Source of the DNA: an uncultured Campylobacteraceae bacterium
GTDB taxonomy: Bacteria > Campylobacterota > Campylobacteria > Campylobacterales > Arcobacteraceae
NCBI GenBank assembly: GCA_913057765.1
Contig: CAJXPH010000206.1
Location: forward strand, 1 to 5,158
Direction of reading: 5' to 3'
DNA: 5,158 bases
Each line of letters starts with the position of its first letter. Position 1 is the first letter of the stretch. Made by a program: the position numbers and the translations under genes. Below, piece after piece: positions 1 to 5,158 of this stretch. The notes under the pieces are model-generated. The model was not told where the DNA came from, searched no databases, and worked only from the letters and a program-made list of their open reading frames with translations.

Positions 1-48
1 CGAGATCCTCTCTGGTCTCGTGGGCTCGGAGATGTGTATAAGAGACAG
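1..48 (+). other. Nextera i7-side adapter (sequencing artefact)
   Basis: This is synthetic sequence, not genome. Bases 1-6 are the end of the P7 primer (CGAGAT), 7-14 an 8-base index (CCTCTCTG, which from memory is the adapter-strand form of Nextera N708), 15-29 the Read 2 linker GTCTCGTGGGCTCGG, and 30-48 the 19-base Tn5 mosaic end (AGATGTGTATAAGAGACAG). Real sequence begins at base 49. The order and register of the four parts are exact. Confidence 0.98.
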
Positions 49-63
49 ATCTTATCCTTACTG

Positions 64-96
64 GAAGTTATAAACAACCAATTGTTATATAACTTT
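64..96. repeat. 14-bp AT-rich hairpin
   Basis: The left arm 64-77 pairs with 82-96 around a four-base loop CCAA (78-81). The stem has 13 Watson-Crick pairs plus an outer G-T pair, with one bulged A at 87. It is not directly followed by a T-run on either strand, so it is a poor intrinsic terminator. It could stabilise the 3' end of a transcript entering from the left. Its function is unknown. Confidence 0.45.
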
Positions 97-156
97 ATAA
101 ATAAACTATAATTTTCTAAGTAAGTAATAATAAAGAGATTAATTCTCAAAATTTGA

Positions 157-264
157 ATGAATTTATTAGAATTGCTCTATTCAATTAGTGCAATGCTTTT
201 TATCATATCTTATTCCTTCCTAGAAATTATAAGTGTTAAAAAATATGTTAACAAAAAAATGTAG
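157..264 (+). CDS. possible 35-aa hydrophobic small protein
   Basis: An ATG at 157 opens a 35-codon frame ending in TAG at 262-264, with an in-frame TGA just before the start. The peptide has a hydrophobic stretch at about residues 3-26 (including SISAMLFIISYSF) followed by a lysine-rich tail (KKYVNKK), the shape of a single-pass membrane peptide with a cytoplasmic C-terminus. A TATAAT at 107-112 lies upstream. Against it, there is no well-spaced Shine-Dalgarno sequence: the only purine run, AAAGAGA at about 132-138, is some 18 bases away. T-rich DNA also yields hydrophobic frames by chance. I do not recognise a family. It could be a real small membrane protein, a remnant or a chance frame. 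Confidence 0.25.
   Translation: MNLLELLYSISAMLFIISYSFLEIISVKKYVNKKM
168..201 (+). terminator. possible intrinsic terminator, + strand
   Basis: The arms 168-179 and 186-197 pair over 10 of 12 positions (mismatches 170/195 and 176/189) around the loop TTCAAT, and the 3' arm runs into a T-run at 197-201. It would terminate a + strand transcript entering from the left, convergent with metH. It lies inside the possible 35-aa frame at 157-264, so both are unlikely to be right in the simple sense. Confidence 0.4.
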
Positions 265-287
265 CTAAAAAATGGCTAAATTAAGTA

Positions 288-404
288 ATGGTGAATAAAT
301 ATAAGCTTTTTGAAGTATTTACCATAGGAAAATCTATCTTAATTCATAGATTCTTCTTTTCTTACACTATTTTATTTTATAATACAATCTCAAAACAGGA
401 GTAG
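288..404 (+). CDS. possible 38-aa small protein
   Basis: An ATG at 288 opens a 38-codon frame ending in TAG at 402-404. The peptide is rich in aromatic and aliphatic residues (HRFFFSYTILFY at about residues 20-31) with a short polar end (SKQE). It starts 23 bases after the possible 35-aa frame, in a different reading frame. Its stop lies in the loop of a small hairpin (398-409) followed by six T, an arrangement that would suit a gene end. There is no convincing ribosome binding site: TTAAG lies only a few bases before the ATG. No family is recognised, and chance remains likely in DNA this AT-rich. Confidence 0.2.
   Translation: MVNKYKLFEVFTIGKSILIHRFFFSYTILFYNTISKQE
326..363. terminator. terminator-like hairpin, direction unclear
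   Basis: AATCTAT (331-337) pairs perfectly with ATAGATT (346-352) around an eight-base loop. After one mismatch (330/353) the stem extends by four more pairs, one of them G-T on the + strand, to 326/357. The + strand continues with TTTTCTT. The - strand also leaves the core stem into TTTTCC, so it could act in either direction, for example as a second stop behind metH. Confidence 0.3.
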
Positions 405-416
405 TCTCCCTTTTTT
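398..416 (+). terminator. short GC hairpin with T6 tail
   Basis: GGAG (398-401) pairs with CTCC (406-409) around a four-base loop, and six T follow at 411-416. An A-run at 392-395 can pair with the T-run after two mismatches. The core stem is only four pairs, so it is weak by the usual standard, but the G+C content stands out against its surroundings. It would end a + strand transcript such as one carrying the short frame at 288-404. Confidence 0.3.
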
Positions 417-433
417 GAAGTTTACAAATTTTA

Positions 434-480
434 ATATAAAAGCCATCATCTTACCCTAATAAGATTGATGACTTTTATAT
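434..480 (-). terminator. intrinsic terminator of metH
   Basis: The arms 434-452 and 461-480 form a long stem around an eight-base loop (453-460). Eighteen positions are Watson-Crick paired. The one interruption besides a single-base bulge is C443/A471, which becomes a G-U wobble in the - strand RNA. Read on the - strand, the stem starts one base after the metH stop codon, carries an A-run on its 5' side, and ends in GGCTTTTATATT, giving the usual A-stem-U pattern. The A and T tracts are symmetrical, so it may also stop + strand transcription. Confidence 0.8.
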
Positions 481-481
481 T

Positions 482-3400
482 CTATATATTATAATAGTTT
501 GCTTTTTGGTGTGGCACTACAATTGCACAAGTAGATTGTTCAGGATGAATCTGGAATGTTTCAGATAATTCAATTCCAAACTCTTCAGGATTTAATAAAT
601 CAAAAATATCTCTACTCATTTCTAAATCAGGACAAGCAGCATATCCAGGAGAATATCTACACCCTACATACTGTTTCATTTGAACATCGTTTAAAGTATG
701 TCCTTCTTTTGGAACAATATCTAAGTCAAGTCTAACTTGCTTATGAAGTACCTCAGCTAATGCTTCAGCTAATTCAACACCAAGTCCATGAACTTGATAG
801 TATTCTGTAAACTTACTCTCTTTATAAAGCTCTGCTTCATAAGGGCTAAGTTTTAAACCAGCACTTGCAAGAGTAAACCCAATTACATCAAGTCTATCAT
901 TTGCAAAGAAATCAGCAATACATCTATGTGGTTTTTTCTTTTGTCTAGGGAATTCAAATATTTTAATAGCTTTATCTAATGATGGTACATTTTTAGCTTC
1001 TTCAATACTATGAAATGCATAATCTTTACTAAAGATATAAAGTTTATTCTCTTTTGAAATACAAGGGTAATATGCATAAATAGCAATTGGGTCAAACAAT
1101 CCTTTGTCTATAAACTCTTCTTTTAATTTTTCATATATTGGTTCTACCACTTCATTTTCATGTTTGATAAAGTCTTCGCTTTTTTGTTTACCTCTTTTAT
1201 AACCCCATCTTTGTCTAAATAAAACCCTATGATTTATCCATTTAAAAATTAAGTCTTTATTTAGTTGATTACCACTTTGTGCAACTCTACCCCATAATGG
1301 AGGGAAAGTAAATGTTCCCTCTTCTGGAAGTTCAACATCTTTTTCATCTACAATAATTTCTACAACTTCTTTTTTAGCAATAGTTTCTTCTTCATTTATT
1401 AAATCAGCAGCAAGTGAAGTATTATCAGTTTCACCTGATTCAACTCTTTGCATAGAAACAACACCATCAAAAGCATCTCTACAATAGAAAATTGGTCCAT
1501 CATATAAAGGTCTACAATAATCATTTATAAATGATTTAGTTAAAGCAGCACCTCCAAGAAGTACTGGAATATCAATACCTTGAGCTTGAAGTTCTTCAAG
1601 ATTATCTTTCATAACAGCAGTTGATTTTACAAGTAATCCACTCATTCCAATAGCATCTGCTTTATGTTCTTTAACAGCAATAATAAAGTCATTTAAATCA
1701 GCTTTGATACCGATATTAATTACTTTGAATCCATTATTTGAAAGAATAATATCAACTAAGTTTTTACCAACATCATGAACATCACCTCTTACTGTTCCTA
1801 AAACAAGAACTGTCTCACTAGCTTTTTCTTCTTTTGGTAAATATGGATTAAGAGCATCAACAGTTGCTTTCATAGTTTCAGCACTTTGAAGTACAAAAGG
1901 TAATTGCATTTGACCTGAACCAAATAGTTCACCAATGATTTTCATACCATCAATTAGCCATTCATTTACAATAGTCTCTGGTTTTATTTCATGTCTTAAC
2001 TCTTCAACTAAAGGAAGTAATCTGTCCTTATCACCATCCAGAAGAAGTTTTTTTACTTTTTCAAGAGGAGGCATTTTTTGATACTCTTCATCACTCTGTT
2101 CTTCAATTTCATCAACATTTGAAAAGTGTTCAATAAATTTAAATAAAGGGTCACCATCTTCTTGATTATTGAAAATCAAATCATCACAAGCTTTTTTATC
2201 TTCTTCTGATATTTTATTTAATGGCAAAATATGTTTAACATTTACAATAGCAGACGTTAATCCCGCTTTTACACAATAATCTAAATAAATAGAGTTTAAA
2301 TATGCTCTTGCTTTTATATCAAGTCCAAAAGAGATATTTGAAAGTCCTAGAGTAGTTCCAACTTCAGGATGTCTAATTTGGAATTCTCTAATTGCTTCAA
2401 TAGTTTCAACACCCGCAGTTCTATATTCATCATCTCCAGAGCCAATAGTAAACGTAAGCATGTCAAATACTAAATCATCAGGTTTAAATCCATGTCTATT
2501 TACACATAGATCATAGATTCTTTCAGCCATTCTAAGTTTGTCATCTTTTGTTTTAGCCATTCCAACTTCATCAATTACAAGACAAACAAGTGCTGCACCA
2601 AACTTTTTAGCTAAAGAACAAACTGCATCAAACTTTTCTTCTCCATCTTCAAGGTTAACAGAGTTGATAATAGGTCGTCCACCTATTTGTTTTAAAGCTG
2701 CTTCAAGTGCCGTAATTTGAGTTGAATCTGGCATCAAAGGAAGTGAGATTTTTTGAGAATAAAGTTCTACAACTTTATCCATATCTTCTCTTTCATCACG
2801 TCCTGCAAATCCAACAGAAACATCAATAATATGGGCACCTGCTCGTACTTGTTGTTGTCCGACAGAAAGTGTCCCTTCATAATCATTTGCTTTAAGTAGT
2901 TCTCTAAAAGCTTTAGAACCTGTTGCATTTGAACGCTCACCAATAAGTAATGGTGCAGGTTCTTGTTTTAAAGGAACTGTATTAAATAATGAAGCCAATG
3001 AGGCTTTTAAAAATCCAGAAGGTTTTTTTGGAACTCTTCCTTTAACTTTATTTGATAAAGTTTCAATATGTTCGGGTGTTGTTCCACAACAACCACCTAG
3101 GAATGAAACTCCATTGATATCTAAGAATGTTTCTTGTAAAGAAGTAAACTCATCTGGTCCCATTGGATAATAAGTCATTCCTCCTCTATTTTGAGGAAGT
3201 CCTGCATTTGCATGTACAGATATTGGGAATTTACAAACTTCACTTAATGTTTTAACATGTTTAAATACTTGTTTTGGTCCCGTACCACAATTAAATCCAA
3301 GTGATAAAATATTAAATGGTTCCATAATAGCAGCAATAGTCAAGGCATCAGTACCAATTAACATAGTTCCCGTCATCTCAATTGTTACAGAAACCATAAC

Positions 3401-3955
3401 TGGTATTTCGGGATGAGTATCATTTAGGGCATGAAGTGCTGCTTTTATTTGTAAGGGATCTTGGCAAGTTTCAAGTAGAAAAATATCACATCCACCATCA
3501 GCAAGTCCATTTGCAACTTCTTTATAACCTTCATACATTACATCATAATGAATGTGGCCTAGTGAAGGAAGTTTTGTCCCAGGGCCAATTGAACCTAGTA
3601 CAAATTTTGGATTATTTTCATCTTCATATTTTAGACAAGACTCTTTAACAAGTTCGGCTCCAAGACGTGAGAGTTCATATGCTTTTTCAGGAATCCCATA
3701 TTCATCTAAAACCCAAGGCATAGTTCCAAAAGTATTTGTAGTAATTAAGTTTGCCCCTGCTTTTGCATAGTCATCATGTATTTTTCTTAAAACATGTTGT
3801 GCACTTTCATTTAAAAGTTCATTACAACCTTCTAAATCTTCACCTTCATATATCCATTCTTCTTGCTTAATTTCAGCAAGTTGCAATTGAGTTCCCATAG
3901 CACCATCAATTATTAGTACTTGTTTTCCAATTAATTCATTTATTTGTGTAATCAT
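482..3955 (-). CDS. metH: cobalamin-dependent methionine synthase
   Basis: MetH transfers the methyl group of 5-methyltetrahydrofolate to homocysteine through B12, giving methionine and tetrahydrofolate in the cytoplasm. The 1157 residues are somewhat shorter than the E. coli enzyme (about 1227) and carry all modules in order. The homocysteine domain (1-310) has zinc ligands C223 and C289-C290. The folate domain (about 335-600) has IGERSNATGSKAF at 338-350. The cobalamin cap (about 628-705) has F678 and L685, which match the E. coli residues over the corrin. The B12 domain (about 714-840) has DVHDVG at 725-730 with the cobalt-binding H727, then S772, S778 and GGA at 801-803. The AdoMet reactivation domain (about 880-1157) has RYSPGY at 1100-1105. 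The ATG start fits the homocysteine-domain N-terminus. Its ribosome binding site is weak (AAAGA, about 8 bases upstream). The gene looks intact; no metF or reactivation partner is in the window. Confidence 0.98.
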   Translation of the reverse strand: MITQINELIGKQVLIIDGAMGTQLQLAEIKQEEWIYEGEDLEGCNELLNESAQHVLRKIHDDYAKAGANLITTNTFGTMPWVLDEYGIPEKAYELSRLGAELVKESCLKYEDENNPKFVLGSIGPGTKLPSLGHIHYDVMYEGYKEVANGLADGGCDIFLLETCQDPLQIKAALHALNDTHPEIPVMVSVTIEMTGTMLIGTDALTIAAIMEPFNILSLGFNCGTGPKQVFKHVKTLSEVCKFPISVHANAGLPQNRGGMTYYPMGPDEFTSLQETFLDINGVSFLGGCCGTTPEHIETLSNKVKGRVPKKPSGFLKASLASLFNTVPLKQEPAPLLIGERSNATGSKAFRELLKANDYEGTLSVGQQQVRAGAHIIDVSVGFAGRDEREDMDKVVELYSQKISLPLMPDSTQITALEAALKQIGGRPIINSVNLEDGEEKFDAVCSLAKKFGAALVCLVIDEVGMAKTKDDKLRMAERIYDLCVNRHGFKPDDLVFDMLTFTIGSGDDEYRTAGVETIEAIREFQIRHPEVGTTLGLSNISFGLDIKARAYLNSIYLDYCVKAGLTSAIVNVKHILPLNKISEEDKKACDDLIFNNQEDGDPLFKFIEHFSNVDEIEEQSDEEYQKMPPLEKVKKLLLDGDKDRLLPLVEELRHEIKPETIVNEWLIDGMKIIGELFGSGQMQLPFVLQSAETMKATVDALNPYLPKEEKASETVLVLGTVRGDVHDVGKNLVDIILSNNGFKVINIGIKADLNDFIIAVKEHKADAIGMSGLLVKSTAVMKDNLEELQAQGIDIPVLLGGAALTKSFINDYCRPLYDGPIFYCRDAFDGVVSMQRVESGETDNTSLAADLINEEETIAKKEVVEIIVDEKDVELPEEGTFTFPPLWGRVAQSGNQLNKDLIFKWINHRVLFRQRWGYKRGKQKSEDFIKHENEVVEPIYEKLKEEFIDKGLFDPIAIYAYYPCISKENKLYIFSKDYAFHSIEEAKNVPSLDKAIKIFEFPRQKKKPHRCIADFFANDRLDVIGFTLASAGLKLSPYEAELYKESKFTEYYQVHGLGVELAEALAEVLHKQVRLDLDIVPKEGHTLNDVQMKQYVGCRYSPGYAACPDLEMSRDIFDLLNPEEFGIELSETFQIHPEQSTCAIVVPHQKANYYNI

Positions 3956-3976
3956 TTATTTAATCTTTATAAATTT

Positions 3977-3982
3977 AGTATA
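3977..3982 (-). promoter_or_regulatory. probable -10 box for metH
   Basis: The - strand reads TATACT here, 21 bases before the metH ATG, in very AT-rich DNA. No TTGACA-like -35 lies at the usual spacing (the hexamer is ATTTCC), as is common for the housekeeping sigma factor in Campylobacterota. It would give a leader of only about 15 bases. A second - strand candidate, TATTAT at 4061-4066, would give a leader of about 100 bases. I see no SAM or cobalamin riboswitch in the 173-base spacer. Confidence 0.4.
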
Positions 3983-4040
3983 TTTTAATTTAGAATTAAG
4001 GAAATAGTATATTGAAATATGGATTAAAATTTAGTAAAGG

Positions 4041-4074
4041 ATAAGGGCTAGTTTTTTTGTATAATAACCCTTAT
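4041..4074. repeat. 7-bp inverted repeat around a promoter-like core
   Basis: ATAAGGG (4041-4047) and its exact complement CCCTTAT (4068-4074) flank a 20-base centre that contains TTTTTTTGTATAAT. The arms are the G/C-richest bases nearby. The geometry suits a dimeric repressor overlapping a promoter. Read as RNA it is a 7-bp stem with a long loop, and the T-run sits in the loop, so it is not a normal terminator. The operator role is inference. Confidence 0.35.
4052..4065 (+). promoter_or_regulatory. Campylobacter-type promoter core, + strand
   Basis: TTTTTTTG (4052-4059) is directly followed by TATAAT (4060-4065), matching the -16 and -10 elements described for Campylobacter jejuni sigma-70 promoters. 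TTTAGTAAAG at 4030-4039 loosely resembles the described upstream element. The predicted transcript would start near 4072 and run to the right, away from metH and antisense to the 3' end of the phzF-like gene. No + strand gene of recognisable kind follows. Confidence 0.4.
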
Positions 4075-4093
4075 AACACTTGAAAGTCTTTAA

Positions 4094-4115
4094 TGTTCAA
4101 TCCTTTCATTGAGCA
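4094..4115 (+). terminator. hairpin in the metH-phzF spacer
   Basis: TGTTCAAT (4094-4101) pairs with ATTGAGCA (4108-4115) around the loop CCTTTC. There are eight pairs on the + strand, one of them G-U; on the - strand that pair is an A-C mismatch, so the + strand RNA folds better. Bases 4117-4123 (TGTTTTA) supply only a short T-run. It may end a short + strand RNA starting near 4072. It could also be a weak end for the phzF-like transcript, which otherwise has no clear terminator. Confidence 0.3.
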
Positions 4116-4128
4116 ATGTTTTATCTTC

Positions 4129-4962
4129 TCAATCTATAATCCTACTTTCCCCTGAAATTTTTATACTGCTATTAGGGATATCTGAATATTCTACATTTAA
4201 TTTTGAGGGCATTCCCATATCAAAACCTTGTAAAATTTCTATTTCACCTGATGTTTTAATTTTTGTATCTCTTAAATATTCAGCAAGCGCAATTCCTGCA
4301 GAGCCAGTAGCTGGATCTTCGTAAACACCTCCGTAAGCAAAGGGATTTCTAGAGTGATATACATTTTCATTTTCGCAATAAAGAATACTAATAGTTACGA
4401 TATTATGAAGTCTAGTTAACTCTTTAGCTTTTTCAAAATCGTATTTCATATTCTCTAAACTTTTTTTCTCTTTTACAAATATAATTAAATGATTATTCCC
4501 TGAAAAGGAATTTCTTATTGGGTATTTTGAATCTAAATCGTTTTTTGTAAAATTAAACAAATCTAGAAAAGAGTCAATAACTTCATCATTTAAATCCTCA
4601 GTTTTAGTATTTAAAGAATTTATAGAAGTGATTATTTCGTTATTCTTAAGATTTGAATCAATGGTGATTATCCCTTTATTTAGCTCTAACTCATATGACC
4701 CTAATCCAAAATTATTAGCTAAAATATAACCGCTAGCAATTGTCGCATGTCCACAAAACTCAATTTCCATTTCAGGAGAAAAGTATCTTATCCTAAATTT
4801 GTTATCTTCCTTTTTTACTAAAAAAGCTGTTTCAGAATAATTTACTTCTTTTGCAATTTCAAGCATTTTTTCTTCACTTAACATCTTTTCAGTAATAAGT
4901 ACACCAGCTGGGTTTCCTCCACTATTTTCGTAAGAAAACGCGGAAACTTTATTAATATTCAT
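4129..4962 (-). CDS. PhzF-family isomerase/epimerase-like protein
   Basis: The 277-residue product belongs to the PhzF/YddE family of cytosolic diaminopimelate-epimerase-fold enzymes, whose best-known member isomerises a phenazine precursor; most members have no known substrate. Visible motifs are GNPAG at 16-20, SETAF at 43-47 with E44 at the position of the catalytic glutamate of PhzF, EFCGHAT at 68-74 with H72, and EDPATGSA at 215-222 with D216. Length and motif spacing are normal, so it should be active. The ATG at 4960-4962 is chosen because AGGAGA lies six bases upstream and the protein begins at the usual family N-terminus. The same frame stays open to a TTG at 5047-5049, but the extra 29 basic residues lack both a ribosome binding site and family resemblance. 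The protein is rich in Asn and Lys. There are no phenazine genes nearby, so the name phzF would overstate its function. Confidence 0.93.
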   Translation of the reverse strand: MNINKVSAFSYENSGGNPAGVLITEKMLSEEKMLEIAKEVNYSETAFLVKKEDNKFRIRYFSPEMEIEFCGHATIASGYILANNFGLGSYELELNKGIITIDSNLKNNEIITSINSLNTKTEDLNDEVIDSFLDLFNFTKNDLDSKYPIRNSFSGNNHLIIFVKEKKSLENMKYDFEKAKELTRLHNIVTISILYCENENVYHSRNPFAYGGVYEDPATGSAGIALAEYLRDTKIKTSGEIEILQGFDMGMPSKLNVEYSDIPNSSIKISGESRIID

Positions 4963-4968
4963 AATTTT

Positions 4969-4974
4969 TCTCCT
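4969..4974 (-). promoter_or_regulatory. ribosome binding site that fixes the phzF-like start
   Basis: The - strand reads AGGAGA, six bases before the ATG at 4962-4960. It is the strongest Shine-Dalgarno sequence in the window, and it decides against the upstream TTG start in the same frame. Confidence 0.85.
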
Positions 4975-4993
4975 ATAATTTTTTGATACCTTA

Positions 4994-4999
4994 ATTGTA
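4994..4999 (-). promoter_or_regulatory. possible -10 box for the phzF-like gene
   Basis: The - strand reads TACAAT, one base from TATAAT, 31 bases before the start codon. It would give a leader of about 25 bases that includes the ribosome binding site. The -35 hexamer at 17-base spacing (AAGACT) is poor. Other AT-rich candidates exist further upstream, and the true promoter could lie beyond the right end. Confidence 0.35.
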
Positions 5000-5109
5000 G
5001 GGTTAAAATAAACTTTAGTCTTTTCTAATATTTCTATTTTTCTTATCAAATCGTGCTAAATTTATTTTAATCATTATTCTTATATTAACTTAAGATAAAA
5101 ATGTGTTAT

Positions 5110-5158
5110 CTGTCTCTTATACACATCTGACGCTGCCGACGAAGAGGATAGTGTAGAT
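5110..5158 (-). other. Nextera i5-side adapter (sequencing artefact)
   Basis: This is synthetic sequence. Bases 5110-5128 are the mosaic end in reverse complement (CTGTCTCTTATACACATCT), 5129-5142 the Read 1 linker GACGCTGCCGACGA, 5143-5150 an index (AGAGGATA, the reverse complement of TATCCTCT, which from memory is S503), and 5151-5158 the start of the P5 segment (GTGTAGAT). Real sequence ends at 5109. Confidence 0.98.

Larger units (their letters stand above)
49..433. other. AT-rich region without a confident gene
   Basis: No open frame longer than about 40 codons occurs on either strand. The region holds four hairpins (64-96, 168-197, 326-357, 398-409), two short + strand open frames (157-264 and 288-404), and TATAAT strings on the + strand at 107-112 and 378-383. 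From base 49 the three + frames stay open only to stops ending at 111, 73 and 92, so the tail of a gene truncated by the left end is possible but cannot be assigned to a frame. The region may be the spacer between metH and a convergent + strand gene lying off the left edge. That reading is inference. Confidence 0.6.

Noticed and set aside
30..48. 19-base Tn5 mosaic ends in opposite orientation at both ends, resembling a composite transposon
   Set aside because: They are joined to Nextera linkers, index bases and P5/P7 segments, so they are library adapters and not a mobile element.
2538..3770. Open + strand frames of 60-72 codons opposite metH (2538-2720, 3436-3648, 3552-3770)
   Set aside because: They lie wholly antisense to well-conserved metH domains, have no family resemblance, and two of them overlap each other; they are mirror frames of the real gene.
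3956..4128. SAM or cobalamin riboswitch upstream of metH
   Set aside because: The spacer is only 173 bases, very AT-rich, and I cannot find a B12-box-like segment or the multi-stem cores of SAM riboswitches.
4109..4324. 71-codon + strand frame opposite the end of the phzF-like gene
   Set aside because: It is mostly antisense to the conserved PhzF C-terminus, including the EDPATGSA motif. The possible + strand promoter at 4052-4065 lies upstream of it, but I see no ribosome binding site or protein-like pattern.
4963..5049. 29-residue N-terminal extension of the PhzF-like protein from a TTG at 5047-5049
   Set aside because: It has no ribosome binding site, basic non-family residues and would include the probable promoter; the ATG at 4960-4962 has AGGAGA at good spacing.
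5015..5074. 19-codon - strand frame upstream of the phzF-like gene (basic peptide beginning MIKINLARF), considered as a leader peptide
   Set aside because: It is short, has no run of a regulatory amino acid, no attenuator-like alternative stems and a poor ribosome binding site; chance is sufficient.

Overview
The window is a strongly AT-rich bacterial fragment flanked on both sides by Illumina Nextera adapter sequence (1-48 and 5110-5158). Only 49-5109 is biological, and both ends are ends of sequencing library fragments, not natural boundaries. The long cobalamin-dependent methionine synthase, the very low G+C, the Lys/Asn/Ile-rich proteins and a Campylobacter-type promoter string (TTTTTTTG directly followed by TATAAT) suggest a Campylobacterota bacterium. 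An Arcobacter-like relative is my best guess; this is inference from general appearance, not from a search.

Layout, left to right. 49-433 has no confident gene. It holds several AT-rich hairpins and two consecutive short open frames on the + strand (157-264 and 288-404) that may or may not be real. 434-480 is a clear intrinsic terminator on the - strand, ending one base from the stop codon of metH. 482-3955 (-) is a full-length metH with all five expected modules and the zinc, cobalamin and AdoMet motifs intact. 3956-4128 is a spacer with the likely metH promoter, an oppositely directed + strand promoter-like site inside an inverted repeat, and a hairpin. 4129-4962 (-) is a complete PhzF-family isomerase/epimerase-like gene with a good ribosome binding site. 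4963-5109 holds its probable promoter, then the right adapter begins.

The two genes point the same way but are separated by 166 bases between the phzF stop and the metH start, and metH appears to have its own promoter, so they are probably separate transcription units. MetH completes methionine synthesis from homocysteine using methyl-tetrahydrofolate and B12. The substrate of the PhzF-like protein cannot be told from sequence, and nothing here links it to methionine or phenazine metabolism. I see no mobile element, CRISPR array, tRNA or rRNA. The most interesting items are the promoter/inverted repeat/hairpin cluster at 4030-4125 (possible small or antisense RNA) and the unexplained short frames at 157-404. 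No clear new multi-gene system is present.
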